Source: an uncultured Muribaculaceae bacterium (GTDB lineage: Bacteria > Bacteroidota > Bacteroidia > Bacteroidales > Muribaculaceae). Taken from it: a stretch of 64,000 nt of DNA. Shown piece by piece: positions 1 to 10,802 of the stretch. Location of the stretch: the NCBI GenBank assembly GCA_905233915.1, contig CAJOFM010000003.1, positions 1 to 64,000 of the forward strand, written 5' to 3'. The position numbers and the translations under genes were made by a program. Under the pieces are notes generated by a model. That model did not search any database. It was given only the letters and a program-made list of their open reading frames with translations, and was not told where the DNA came from. Within the stretch, counting starts at the first letter, position 1. The number at the start of each line of letters is the position of its first letter.

Positions 1-57
1 GTTAAGCCTCACCACGCCGATGGTACTGCGAAAGTGGGAGAGTAGGTAACCGCCCCT
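1..57 (+). rRNA. rrf: 5S ribosomal RNA, 3' end only
   Basis: The first bases match the 3' half of bacterial 5S rRNA: a GTTAAGC start, then GATGGTACTGCGAAAGTGGGAGAGTAGG and the closing strand ending in CGCCCCTT. The 5' half lies before the window, so this is the tail of an rRNA operon read on the plus strand. A terminator hairpin follows directly. The exact mature 3' end is estimated from the family. Confidence 0.93.
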
Positions 58-60
58 TAA

Positions 61-99
61 GAGAGGTGATGTCAGCAATGATGTCGCCTCTCGTTTTTT
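61..99 (+). terminator. Terminator of the rRNA operon
   Basis: GAGAGGTGAT pairs imperfectly with GTCGCCTCTC across a short loop, and a run of six T follows. It sits immediately after the 5S rRNA end, as expected for an intrinsic terminator. Confidence 0.85.
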
Positions 100-167
100 A
101 TTGTGTCCGTGTGTGCGTGTGGCCGGAGCGTGCGGCTCCGCCTGTTTCCCGTTCCTGTCACAGAGCC

Positions 168-226
168 CTAAGCGTCACCACGCCGGCGGTCGGCGACATG
201 GGAAGGCGCAGGTAACCGCCCCTTAA
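168..226 (+). pseudogene. Degenerate second copy of the 5S rRNA 3' end
   Basis: This stretch repeats the layout of bases 1-60: a cctaagc start, the shared CACCACGCCG block, a diverged middle (cggcgacatgggaaggcgca), then the shared GGTAACCGCCCCTTAAGAG end. It is too diverged in the middle to be a working 5S rRNA and has no 5' half next to it. It is probably the decayed remnant of a tandem duplication of the 5S tail and terminator. Confidence 0.7.
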
Positions 227-266
227 GAGGGAGTCACTGGTCAAACAGCGGCTCCCTCGTTTTTTT
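227..266 (+). terminator. Second terminator after the 5S remnant
   Basis: GAGGGAGTC pairs with GGCTCCCTC, with one G-T pair, and seven T follow. It sits in the same position relative to the 5S-like tail as the first terminator, but the stem sequence differs, so it is either an old duplicate or an independent hairpin. Confidence 0.75.
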
Positions 267-280
267 GTATAGCTATATTA

Positions 281-319
281 TAAAGAAAACGGGCAGTGCC
301 ATGACAGCGCTGCCCGTTA
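281..319 (-). terminator. Terminator of the hut operon
   Basis: AACGGGCAG and CTGCCCGTT form a nine-base-pair stem. On the minus strand it is followed by TTTTCTTTAT. It lies 17 bases past the hutI stop codon, so it ends the minus-strand hut transcript and also separates it from the converging rRNA operon. Confidence 0.82.
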
Positions 320-335
320 TAATAATGTATATTCC

Positions 336-1577
336 TTACTTCACTTCATAGCCTTGGAGGAATGTCCTCGCAATAATAGGAGTCGTGTAGGAGTAGGGGA
401 TAAAGTCGATTGATGGAATCGGGTCGGTGATGAAGAAGTTGGCAACTTTGCCCTTGGCGATGCTGCCATAATCCTTGCTCAGGTCCATAGCCGCTGCCGT
501 GTTGATGGTGGCTGCGTTGATGGCCTCAGCAGGCAGCAAGCGCATCTTGATGCAAGCTAACGAAACAACAAACTTCATGTCACCGCTGGGCGTTGAACCA
601 GGATTGTAGTCACTTGCAGTAGCTACAGGCAGGCCAGCCTCAATCATCTTGCGTGCAGGTGCGAACGGCATGTTCAGGAAGAACGAAGTGCCGGGAAGAC
701 CTGTGGGAATGGTATTGGTGCCCTTGAGCATCTCGATATCCTCGTCAATCATGCTCTCGAGGTGGTCAACCGATACGGCATTGTGCTTCACGCCCACCTC
801 GACGCCACCTGATGGTGCCAACTCTTGAACGTGTATCTTGGGCCTCATGCCCCACTTGGCGCCCTCCTCGAGGATGCGCGATGTCTCGTCGGGGGTAAAG
901 AAACCCTCGTCGCAGAAGACATCGATAAAGTCAGCCAACTGCTGCTTGCCAACCTCGGGAATCATCTCGCGGATGAGCATATCGACATACTCTCCCTGGC
1001 GTCCTGCATATTCACGTCCCACAGCATGTGCACCAAGGAAAGTGGAAACCACCTTGATGGGCGATGTCTCGCTGATGCGGCGGATAACGCGCAGCATCTT
1101 CAACTCGTCTTCGGTGTTGAGTCCGTAGCCACTCTTGATCTCAACGGCACCGGTGCCCTTAGCGATAATCTCTTTCACACGGCGCATAGCCTGGGTGTAA
1201 AGCTCGTCCTCGCTCAAGAGATGCAACCTGTCGGCCGAATTGAGGATGCCGCCACCACGGCGTGCAATCTCGGCGTAAGAGAGTCCGCGGATTTTATCCA
1301 CAAACTCGCCTTCACGACTACCGGCGTACACGATGTGGGTGTGGCTGTCGCACCATGAGGGCAGCACCGTGCCGCCCTGGGCGTCGATGACTTCCCAATC
1401 GTCTTGAGGCGCGGGCATCGCAGCCATCTCGCCCCAATCCTCAAAGCGGTCACCATCAATCAGCAACCAAGCGTCATTGACACAGTTGAGAGTTGCCATC
1501 TCGCTTCCACGCAGGCATGGCTTCTTGTCGAAGTCCAGGCCTGCCAGGCAAGCGATATTCTTAATCAATCTTTTCAT
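336..1577 (-). CDS. hutI: Imidazolonepropionase HutI
   Basis: HutI hydrolyses 4-imidazolone-5-propanoate to N-formimino-L-glutamate, the third step of histidine degradation, in the cytoplasm. The 413-residue length fits the family. The metal-binding HxH is visible at His79 and His81 (DSHTH), followed by the family blocks EIKSGYGL, HVQEL and SVDHLES; the protein belongs to the amidohydrolase superfamily. The start overlaps the end of hutH by 17 bases, so the two are translated together, and the gene is the last of the operon, with a terminator just downstream. Confidence 0.96.
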   Translation of the reverse strand: MKRLIKNIACLAGLDFDKKPCLRGSEMATLNCVNDAWLLIDGDRFEDWGEMAAMPAPQDDWEVIDAQGGTVLPSWCDSHTHIVYAGSREGEFVDKIRGLSYAEIARRGGGILNSADRLHLLSEDELYTQAMRRVKEIIAKGTGAVEIKSGYGLNTEDELKMLRVIRRISETSPIKVVSTFLGAHAVGREYAGRQGEYVDMLIREMIPEVGKQQLADFIDVFCDEGFFTPDETSRILEEGAKWGMRPKIHVQELAPSGGVEVGVKHNAVSVDHLESMIDEDIEMLKGTNTIPTGLPGTSFFLNMPFAPARKMIEAGLPVATASDYNPGSTPSGDMKFVVSLACIKMRLLPAEAINAATINTAAAMDLSKDYGSIAKGKVANFFITDPIPSIDFIPYSYTTPIIARTFLQGYEVK

Positions 1578-3048
1578 TCTGCAGGAATTCTACCGACTTG
1601 GCGATGTGGGGATACATGGGCTGATCCTCGTTGATGAAGGGCACACACTTGCGGTAGTCGGCCAAAACATGCTCAAGTATAGCTGATGATTTGAGCGGAC
1701 GACGGAACTCCAGTGCCTGTGCGGCATTGAAGAGCTCGATAGCCAACACGCGCTCGGTATTCTCCACCACCTTGCACAATTTCACGCCAGCGTTGGCGCC
1801 CATGCTCACGTGGTCTTCCTGGCCCTGTGAGGTGGGGATGGTGTCGGCCGATGACGGCATGCACAACGTCTTGCTCTGGCTGGCAATGGCAGCAGCAGTG
1901 TACTGAGGAATCATGAAACCACTGTTCACACCGGGATGAGCCACGAGGAAGCTGGGCAGGTCACGGGTGCCTGACACGAGCTTATAGGTGCGGCGCTCCG
2001 AGATATTGCTCAACTCGGCCATAGCGATACACAGGAAGTCCATGGGCATGGCGATGGGCTCACCATGGAAGTTGCCTGCCGAGATAATGAGATCCTCCTC
2101 GGGACAAACGGTGGGATTGTCTGTAGCAGAATTAATCTCGGTGTCGATAACGGAACCCACATAGCGGATAGTATCCTTGACTGAACCGTGAACCTGCGGG
2201 ATGCAGCGGAATGAGTAAGGATCCTGAACGTTGACCTTGGGTTGCTTGATGAGTTCACTACCGTCAAGCAATTCACGCATGCGGGCGGCAGTCTCAATCT
2301 GACCTTGGTGAGGACGTACGGCATGCACGGCATGGGTAAACGGCTCGATGCGGCCGTCGTAAGCCTCGAGCGAGATAGCGGCGATAACGTCGGCCCACTT
2401 GCTCAGGCGCTCAGCCTTGATGAGGGCCCACACAGCGTGAGCGCTCATGTTCTGCGTACCGTTAAGCAATGCCAGACCTTCTTTGGAACCCAATTTAACG
2501 GGCTCCCAGCCCATCTTCTTGCACAACTCGGCGCCGCTCATGCGTTCGCCCTTGTACTCAACTTCTCCCAGGCCCACGATGGGCAGGCACAGGTGAGCCA
2601 GCGGCACGAGGTCGCCTGACGCACCTACCGAACCCTGCTTGTAAACCACAGGATAGACGTCATTGTTGAACAGGTCAATGAGGCGCTCTACGGTATCGAG
2701 TTTCACACCCGAGTAACCATAGGAGAGCGACTGCACCTTCAGCAGAATCATGATTTTGACGATGTCGTTGGGCACTCGTTCGCCCACACCGCAGGCGTGA
2801 GACATCATCAGGTTAATCTGCAGCTGCGAGAGCTGGTCGTTGCTGATCGAAATCTTGCACAACGAGCCAAAACCTGTGGTCACGCCATAGATGGGCTTGT
2901 CGCTCTCGGCGATTTTCTTGTCAAGGTATTCACGGCAGTGGGTGATGCGCTTGATGGCATCGGCACTGAGTTTCAACGTGTGATGGCCTTCGATGATCTC
3001 AGCGATTTTTTGAACCGTGAGATGCTCGGCACTGATTTGATGTGTCAT
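1561..3048 (-). CDS. hutH: Histidine ammonia-lyase HutH
   Basis: HutH removes ammonia from L-histidine to give urocanate, the entry step of the pathway. At 495 residues it has normal length. The Ala-Ser-Gly triad that cyclises into the MIO electrophile is at residues 143-145 in GSVGASGDLVPLAH, and the YGVTTGFG block near residue 55 is typical of aromatic ammonia-lyases. It lies 26 bases after hutU and overlaps hutI, so it is an internal operon gene. Confidence 0.97.
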   Translation of the reverse strand: MTHQISAEHLTVQKIAEIIEGHHTLKLSADAIKRITHCREYLDKKIAESDKPIYGVTTGFGSLCKISISNDQLSQLQINLMMSHACGVGERVPNDIVKIMILLKVQSLSYGYSGVKLDTVERLIDLFNNDVYPVVYKQGSVGASGDLVPLAHLCLPIVGLGEVEYKGERMSGAELCKKMGWEPVKLGSKEGLALLNGTQNMSAHAVWALIKAERLSKWADVIAAISLEAYDGRIEPFTHAVHAVRPHQGQIETAARMRELLDGSELIKQPKVNVQDPYSFRCIPQVHGSVKDTIRYVGSVIDTEINSATDNPTVCPEEDLIISAGNFHGEPIAMPMDFLCIAMAELSNISERRTYKLVSGTRDLPSFLVAHPGVNSGFMIPQYTAAAIASQSKTLCMPSSADTIPTSQGQEDHVSMGANAGVKLCKVVENTERVLAIELFNAAQALEFRRPLKSSAILEHVLADYRKCVPFINEDQPMYPHIAKSVEFLQNEKID

Positions 3049-3074
3049 ATAATGAGATAAACTTTTGTTATATT

Positions 3075-5102
<2,028 letters not shown>

Positions 5103-5124
5103 GTTTTGTTTTATTTTGTTTGTT

Positions 5125-6834
5125 TTACTTGATTTTCTCTTCTACCATAGCGGTGATTTCTGCTTCCTCGGCATTGGCTTTGGCAACGAGTTCGTTGGCC
5201 TCGGCGATGAGTTTCTCGGCTACTGAGCGGTCGGTGAGGCTCGAAGCGTTGATTTTCACGTTCATGCCGGCACCGATTACGGCGGCACGGGCAGCGAGAG
5301 CACCCACGCCAGCATCGGTCACACTGTTGGGATTACCGGTCTCGACCATGGCACGGCAGATCTCGAAGGTCTTGAACGAAGCCTTCATCGTGCGCAGGGG
5401 CACCTGGGTGGCATACAGGGTGGCATCTTGGATGGCGGCAGTGCGGGCAGCCTTGTCCTCCTCGGTCTTCTTGGGCATGCCGAAGGCGGCCATGATGCGG
5501 TTGAAGGCATCGGTGTCCTCGTCAACGAGGTGGAGCAGCTCGACCTTGAGTGCCTGACCCTTGTCGGCCCACACACTGAACTCGTTCCAACGCTCGTCCC
5601 AACCGGGCTTGTGGCTTGACAGGTTGGCTACCATGGTGCCCAGCGAAGCGGCCAGTGCTCCCATGTAAGCGCTGATGGAACCGCCGCCGGGAGCGGGCGA
5701 TTCGCGCGAGGTCTCGTCAGCAAAACCAGTCACGGTGAGGTCCACGAGACGCTTGCCGGTATTGTTGTCGGCTTCGAGCATGAACTCGATGACCTTCTCG
5801 TTGGGATCAAACGGTTTCAGGTCGTCCAAACCCATCGAGTGGATAGCGATGTTGATGATGTCTTCCTCGGGGATACCGGTCGAACGCTGTTGTTTCTCGA
5901 GGAAATACTTACCAGCCTCGATGAGGCAGCGCTTGGGCATGAGGCCCACAATCTCAGTACCGGTGACACGGATGCCACGGTTCTGTGCGCAGCGGCAAAC
6001 CTCGTCAAAGGCAACATGCAGCGGCGTCACGTTGATGTTGGTGATGTTCATCGACACTTGAGCGATCTTGTACTCGTCGATGTACCAACCGATGGCCTTG
6101 GTGCCCTTGAGGGTACCGGGCTTCATCACGTTGTTGCCGTTCTCGTCCTTAACAATCTTGCCGGTGATGGGGTTGCCCTCACGCACGGGGCGGCCCTTCT
6201 CGCGTACGTCAAAGGCGATGGCGTTGGCCCTGCGGGTCGAGGTGGTGTTGAGGTTGTAGTTCACTGCGATGAGGAAGTCGCGGGCACCGACGGCGGTGCA
6301 ACCCGTGCGGGCCACGCCCTCGTCGAAAGGACGGTCGCCGAAGTCAGGACCCTTCTCGGGATTACCCATCTTTTCGGGCAGCGCCTCGTATTCGCCGGCG
6401 CGGCACACGGCCAGGTTCTGACGGCCAGGCTTCATTGCTGCAGCCTCATAGCAGTAGCAGGGAATATTGTGTTCGCGGGCGATACGCTCGGCCAGTTTAT
6501 GCGCCAGCTCAGCACATTCCTCCAGCGTGATGCCTGCCACAGGAATCAGCGGGCATACGTCGGTGGCACCCATACGGGGGTGTGCGCCATGGTGGTTGCG
6601 CATGTCGATGAGTTGACCAGCCTTGCCGACAGCTTGGAAAGCTGCCTCGAGCACTGCGTCGGGCTCGCCCACGAAGGTAACCACCGTGCGGTTGGTTGCC
6701 TCACCCGGGTCCACGTCGAGCAGCTTCACGCCCTTGACACGTTCAATCTCATCGGTGATTTGTTTGATAATGGCCATATTGCGTCCCTCACTGAAGTTAG
6801 GCACGCATTCCACGATTCTCTTCTCCATACTCAT
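5125..6834 (-). CDS. ftcD: Bifunctional glutamate formimidoyltransferase / formimidoyl-THF cyclodeaminase
   Basis: The first half (about residues 5-330, starting RIVECVPNFSEGRN, with HHGAHPRMGATD around His81/His82) moves the formimino group from formiminoglutamate to tetrahydrofolate and releases glutamate. The second half (about 355-569, with SPAPGGGSISAYMGALAASL) is the cyclodeaminase that makes 5,10-methenyl-THF and ammonia. The fused two-domain form, 569 residues, resembles the vertebrate enzyme. It replaces hutG or hutF in this operon and feeds one-carbon units to folate. It is the first gene, directly behind the promoter repeat. Confidence 0.95.
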   Translation of the reverse strand: MSMEKRIVECVPNFSEGRNMAIIKQITDEIERVKGVKLLDVDPGEATNRTVVTFVGEPDAVLEAAFQAVGKAGQLIDMRNHHGAHPRMGATDVCPLIPVAGITLEECAELAHKLAERIAREHNIPCYCYEAAAMKPGRQNLAVCRAGEYEALPEKMGNPEKGPDFGDRPFDEGVARTGCTAVGARDFLIAVNYNLNTTSTRRANAIAFDVREKGRPVREGNPITGKIVKDENGNNVMKPGTLKGTKAIGWYIDEYKIAQVSMNITNINVTPLHVAFDEVCRCAQNRGIRVTGTEIVGLMPKRCLIEAGKYFLEKQQRSTGIPEEDIINIAIHSMGLDDLKPFDPNEKVIEFMLEADNNTGKRLVDLTVTGFADETSRESPAPGGGSISAYMGALAASLGTMVANLSSHKPGWDERWNEFSVWADKGQALKVELLHLVDEDTDAFNRIMAAFGMPKKTEEDKAARTAAIQDATLYATQVPLRTMKASFKTFEICRAMVETGNPNSVTDAGVGALAARAAVIGAGMNVKINASSLTDRSVAEKLIAEANELVAKANAEEAEITAMVEEKIK

Positions 6835-6888
6835 TTGATAATTAGTAGTTTAAGTTGTTGTTTTATGTTGAATGGTTAAATTTCACTA

Positions 6889-6920
6889 CAAAATTAGTGC
6901 AAGTCGAGCGGAGTGCCAAA
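6889..6920 (-). promoter_or_regulatory. Promoter of the hut operon, inside a repeat
   Basis: Read on the minus strand: TTTG at 6920-6917, 20 bases, then TAATTTTG at 6896-6889. This matches the Bacteroidetes housekeeping promoter (-33 TTTG, -7 TAnnTTTG). Transcription would begin roughly 50 bases before the ftcD start. Both boxes belong to the upstream repeat unit. Confidence 0.65.
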
Positions 6921-7060
6921 TAAAAAGACATTTTTATTTGAGCAATCCCAAGACGCCGACTGATTTATCAAAAATTAGTGCAAGTCGAGCGGAGTGCCAA
7001 ATAAAAAGGCATTTTTATTTGAGCAATCCCGAGGCGCCGCCTGATTTATCAAAAAATAGT
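6889..7060. repeat. Two direct copies of an 80-bp intergenic repeat
   Basis: Copies at 6889-6968 and 6969-7049 differ at only a few positions; a third copy starts at 7050 but breaks off after about 11 bases. Each contains GTGCAAGTCGAGCGGAGTGCC, then an inverted repeat AAATAAAAA/TTTTTATTT, and ends CTGATTTAT. The unit has no reading frame. The hut-proximal copy carries a complete promoter; in the distal copy the -7 box has one extra T. Confidence 0.85.
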
Positions 7061-7071
7061 ATAATCCGCAG

Positions 7072-7626
7072 TTACAGTTTCTTGATGACGCGGCACGGAT
7101 TGCCCACTGCAATACTGTTTGACGGAATGTCGCGGGTAACCACCGAACCGGCGCCAATCGTCACGTTGTCACCAATGTTCACTCCCGCCAGAATCGTCAC
7201 CGAGCCCCCAATCCACACGTTGTCGCCGATGGTCACAGGCAGGGCCCACTCGCGGCGCGTGTTGCGCTCCACTGGATCGGTGCTGTGACAAGCAGTGTAA
7301 ACACCCACGTTAGGACCAACGAAGCAGTCGTCACCTATGGTCACGAGCGCCTCGTCAAGCACCGTGAAATTGAAGTTGGCAAAGAACCTCTTGCCCACAC
7401 TGATGTGTTTGCCATAGTCGCAGTAGAACGGCTGATTAATCAGGATATTGTCATCGCCCACGTGTCCCAGCAATTCTTTCAGCATCGCCGTGCGCTCGGC
7501 CCGCATCGAAGGCAGCAACTGGTTGTAACGGAAGATGATATCCTTGCACTCATTCAGCTCCTTCAACAGTTGGGCATCAACAGCAGAGTAGGGGAGCCCA
7601 GCCAGCATTTTCTCTTTCTCGGTCAT
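7072..7626 (-). CDS. Hexapeptide-repeat sugar O-acetyltransferase (Maa/LacA type)
   Basis: The 184-residue protein begins TEKEKMLAGLPYSAVD, the maltose/galactoside acetyltransferase N-terminal helix, and continues with left-handed beta-helix hexapeptides (IGDDCFVGPNVGV, IGDNVWIGGSVTIL, IGDNVTIGAGSVV). It includes the family catalytic histidine in YTACHSTDP. It would transfer acetyl from acetyl-CoA to a sugar hydroxyl; the substrate cannot be read from sequence. The start is set at 7626: the upstream ATG of the open frame falls on a TAATTTTG -7 box at 7654-7661. Confidence 0.9.
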   Translation of the reverse strand: MTEKEKMLAGLPYSAVDAQLLKELNECKDIIFRYNQLLPSMRAERTAMLKELLGHVGDDNILINQPFYCDYGKHISVGKRFFANFNFTVLDEALVTIGDDCFVGPNVGVYTACHSTDPVERNTRREWALPVTIGDNVWIGGSVTILAGVNIGDNVTIGAGSVVTRDIPSNSIAVGNPCRVIKKL

Positions 7627-7861
7627 GATTATTCTTATTCTTGATTTCCAGGGCAAAATTACTCAATTTTCCATCATCACTCACACCGCTGGATATAAAA
7701 AGTAAATCAGCACTACTCTCACGAGCCATGCTGACAATCATGTTTAACCCTAAAAAACCTCCAAAAATTATGAGTTCGACATGGGATATACAAATACCGT
7801 GCCAAAATCATTGGTTTTTTGATTTGGATTTCTAAAAAATCATTAATAAGCCTTAGGGTGT

Positions 7862-8416
7862 TCAGTGGTCTTTGTTCATGAGGAGGTTGAAGGCGTTGGT
7901 GAGTTCGTCGGCGAGGCGGGTGGCGAAGACTTCGTCGAGTTCTGCGGTGCCCTTGACGGACTTGTGGACGCCGTTCTTGCCGTGGTAGTACCGTGTCTCG
8001 TCGGTGCCTCCATCCAGGGCGTCATTTTGCTGGTAAAAGAATACCAGTTCGGATTCTGGCCCGTCGAAAAGGAACTCTTGATAGAATTTGCGGGCAGCCA
8101 CGTTGTAGCTGCGGGTAATGAAATAGATATTGTACACGGGCGTTCCCAGCACGGGATCTTCGCCAGGTGTGAAATAGTAATGGATGACCTCCTCGGTGGG
8201 TCCGCAACCGGGGACGACGTAATGGCTGACGATCTCCATGTCGCTGCGGGGCACGTTTTGCTCTTGGGCATGACTGTTGAGCGCTATCTGCTCTTTGGCA
8301 GCGCTATAGGCGGCGCGGATGCTGGCCATCTCGGCTTTAGTCACAACCTGAGCATGTGCCTGCACGGCCGTCAGTGCCATGAGCAGGACGATGAAAGTGA
8401 TGTGGAATCTGGTCAT
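7862..8416 (-). CDS. Secreted protein of unknown function
   Basis: A signal peptide (FHITFIVLLMALTAVQAHA) is followed by about 160 residues with no family I recognise. The mature part has alternating polar and aromatic segments (VIHYYFTPGED, PVYNIYFITRSY, EFLFDGPESELVFFYQ) that suggest a beta-rich fold, and a helical C-terminus (ATRLADELTNAFNLLM). It lies 14 bases after the AAA+ ATPase gene and is probably co-transcribed with it, so it may be a partner or a periplasmic target of that protein; this is inference from position only. Confidence 0.75.
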   Translation of the reverse strand: MTRFHITFIVLLMALTAVQAHAQVVTKAEMASIRAAYSAAKEQIALNSHAQEQNVPRSDMEIVSHYVVPGCGPTEEVIHYYFTPGEDPVLGTPVYNIYFITRSYNVAARKFYQEFLFDGPESELVFFYQQNDALDGGTDETRYYHGKNGVHKSVKGTAELDEVFATRLADELTNAFNLLMNKDH

Positions 8417-8430
8417 GGCAGTTCTTTCTA

Positions 8431-9639
8431 TTATCTTGCTTTGAATGCGTTCTCGATGTCTTCTTTGGTCAGCAGGGAGAGCTCCTCGTCACTGATGCTG
8501 CGTTTGGCTGCCAGACGGTTGGCTTGCTGCTCGACGGCCCGCTCAAAGATGTTGCGCACATAGCGGGCGTTACCGAAGTTCTTGGTCTTGGTGGCTATAG
8601 CGTGGCTGAAGTTGTTCTTGAGCAGTTCGGCTGCATCATCGGTGATGGTGTACTGGTTCTTGTTCAGGTACAGTTTGAAGATATCAAACAATTCCTGGTC
8701 AGTGTAGTCGGGGAAATCGATGTATCGCGTGAAGCGCGACTGCAGGCCAGGGTTAGAATCGATGAAGCGTTTCATCTCGTTGGGATAACCGGCAATAATG
8801 ACCACCAACTTGTCGCGGTCATCCTCCATGCGCTTGAGCAGTGTGGAGATGGCCTCTTGACCGTAGTCACTGCTTGCGTTCTCAGGCACAAGAGCATAGG
8901 CCTCATCAATGAACAGCACGCCGTTGAGCGCCGAGTCAATCACGGCATTGGTTTTGGTGGCGGTCTGTCCTACGTAATTTGCCACGAGCCCCGAGCGGTC
9001 GGTCTCCACGGTGTGGCCGCTCTTGAGGATACCCAGGTCTTTGTAGATGCGTGCCACGATGCGTGCCACAGTGGTCTTTCCTGTGCCAGGGCTACCCGTG
9101 AACACAAGGTGATAAGACATCTTGGGCACTTTCAAGCCCTGCGCTTTGCGCTGCTGCTGTATTTTGGCAAAGTTGGCAAGGGTATGCACTTCTTCCTTGA
9201 CTGATTCCAGGCCGATGAGTTCGTCCAGTTCCTGATAGGGGTCGCCTTCCATCACCTCGGTAATGACTACGCTGTCCTTCGGCTCATTAGGCTCCTGGGC
9301 AATCTCGGTAATGGGTTTTGGCGTCTGCTCTGCATGGCTGTTTGTCAGTACTGCCCACGCCATCAAGACACCGAAGGCAATCAGCCCAGCACCCCCATAA
9401 CGAATCACGTTTTTGGTAAGTCTCACTGGCTGTCCAGGATGCAAGGACTTGTAAACCAATGTGTAGCCCCAATAGATGAAAGGCGACAGGAGGAAGATAA
9501 GTACCATCAGCCCAACGAAACCTTCGCCCGCTTCTCCATCGGACCTCATGTTGAACACGGCGATGATGCCAAAGATGATGATCATCAATGTGGATCCCAG
9601 TATTGCGATGCCGCAACCGCCTGATAGCTCTTTTTTCAT
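8431..9639 (-). CDS. Membrane-anchored AAA+ ATPase of the CbbX/SpoVK type
   Basis: The first 105 residues hold three hydrophobic segments (about 9-29, 42-64, 79-99). After a linker comes an AAA+ domain (about 140-395) with Walker A GSPGTGKT at 182-189, Walker B VLFIDEAYAL at 241-250 and a sensor/arginine region (NPGLQSRFTRYIDFPDY). The domain is like CbbX, SpoVK and EccA, which remodel protein complexes. The membrane anchor is not part of classic CbbX. The gene precedes the secreted unknown and probably forms an operon with it. The target is unknown. Confidence 0.85.
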   Translation of the reverse strand: MKKELSGGCGIAILGSTLMIIIFGIIAVFNMRSDGEAGEGFVGLMVLIFLLSPFIYWGYTLVYKSLHPGQPVRLTKNVIRYGGAGLIAFGVLMAWAVLTNSHAEQTPKPITEIAQEPNEPKDSVVITEVMEGDPYQELDELIGLESVKEEVHTLANFAKIQQQRKAQGLKVPKMSYHLVFTGSPGTGKTTVARIVARIYKDLGILKSGHTVETDRSGLVANYVGQTATKTNAVIDSALNGVLFIDEAYALVPENASSDYGQEAISTLLKRMEDDRDKLVVIIAGYPNEMKRFIDSNPGLQSRFTRYIDFPDYTDQELFDIFKLYLNKNQYTITDDAAELLKNNFSHAIATKTKNFGNARYVRNIFERAVEQQANRLAAKRSISDEELSLLTKEDIENAFKAR

Positions 9640-9731
9640 AACAGTTCAGTGTTTGTCTTTGATGAATACTATATGCTGAATCCCCCTGACAACCAGTAGC
9701 TGGCCATATCAGCCTCCAGCGGGCGAATGGC

Positions 9732-10802
9732 TTAATTCTCCAGATACCAGCGGTAGAGGGCGGGAACACCGTCCTCGAGTTCCATCGTGTGGTGCCAGCC
9801 CAGGGAGTGCAGCTTGCTCACGTCGGTGAGTTTGCGCAGGGTGCCGTCGGGCTTGGTCGCATCCCATTCGATGGCGCCGTGGTAGCCCACGGTGGCCTTG
9901 ACCAGTTCAGCAAGCTGACGGATGGTCACTTCCTTGCCGCTGCCGATGTTGATGTGGCAGTTGCGCACCTCGTCATCGGTGCCGCGCACGTCCTCGAAGT
10001 CGATGTGCTCCAGGCAATAGACGCTGGCATCGGCCATGTCCTCGCTCCACAGGAATTCGCGGATGGGGGCTCCAGTGCCCCACAAACACAGGCGCTCCTT
10101 CAAGATGCCGTATTTTTCTAATAGGGTTACAATCTGCTCGTCACTTGCCGTGCCGTCGAGGCCCTCCACAGGACGGCGTTCCAAGTCTTTGCGGATGCCC
10201 TCGAAGTCGTTCTCGTTCAGCAATTTGGCCAGATGCATCTTCCTGATCATGGCGGGCATGACGTGGCTGGTCTCGAGGTTGAAGTTGTCGCGTGGGCCGT
10301 ACAGGTTGGTAGGCATCACGGCGATGAAGTTGGTGCCGTATTGCAGATTAAAGCTCTCGCACATTTTCATGCCAGCGATTTTAGCGATGGCATAGGGCTC
10401 GTTGGTGTATTCCAGTGGAGACGTCAGCAGGGCCGTTTCTCCGATGGGTTGGGGCGCCTCACGCGGATAAATGCATGTGCTGCCCAGGAAGAGCAGTTTC
10501 TTCACGCCATGCCGCCAACTCTCACCGATGACATTCTGCTGGATAGCCAGGTTTTGGAAAATAAAGTCGGCGCGGTACTTCAGGTTGGCCATGATGCCAC
10601 CCACATGGGCTGCTGCCAGCACCACATACTCGGGTTGTTCCTCGTCAAAGAAGCGCTTCACCGCTACTGCATCCATCAAGTCGAGTTCCTGATGGGTGCG
10701 GCCAATGAGGTTGGTGTAGCCCTTGCGTTTCAGGCTGTTCCAGATGGCACTGCCCACGAGTCCGCGATGGCCTGCCACATATATTTTAGCGTCCTGTTTC
10801 AT
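9732..10802 (-). CDS. fcl: GDP-L-fucose synthase
   Basis: This 356-residue short-chain dehydrogenase converts GDP-4-keto-6-deoxy-D-mannose to GDP-L-fucose by epimerisation and NADPH reduction. The Rossmann [11 protein letters not shown] lies at the N-terminus, the serine of the catalytic triad is in [17 protein letters not shown], and Tyr/Lys in [10 protein letters not shown]. Its start overlaps the gmd stop by four bases, so the two consecutive pathway enzymes are translationally coupled. Confidence 0.95.
   Translation of the reverse strand: MKQDAKIYVAGHRGLVGSAIWNSLKRKGYTNLIGRTHQELDLMDAVAVKRFFDEEQPEYVVLAAAHVGGIMANLKYRADFIFQNLAIQQNVIGESWRHGVKKLLFLGSTCIYPREAPQPIGETALLTSPLEYTNEPYAIAKIAGMKMCESFNLQYGTNFIAVMPTNLYGPRDNFNLETSHVMPAMIRKMHLAKLLNENDFEGIRKDLERRPVEGLDGTASDEQIVTLLEKYGILKERLCLWGTGAPIREFLWSEDMADASVYCLEHIDFEDVRGTDDEVRNCHINIGSGKEVTIRQLAELVKATVGYHGAIEWDATKPDGTLRKLTDVSKLHSLGWHHTMELEDGVPALYRWYLEN

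Noticed and set aside
5839-6879. 346-codon plus-strand frame opposite ftcD
   Set aside because: Antisense shadow; ftcD shows full family similarity on the other strand and the plus frame has no recognisable domain.
7641-7835. 64-codon plus-strand frame before the secreted unknown
   Set aside because: Short, no motif or upstream signals, and it overlaps the promoter of the acetyltransferase gene.
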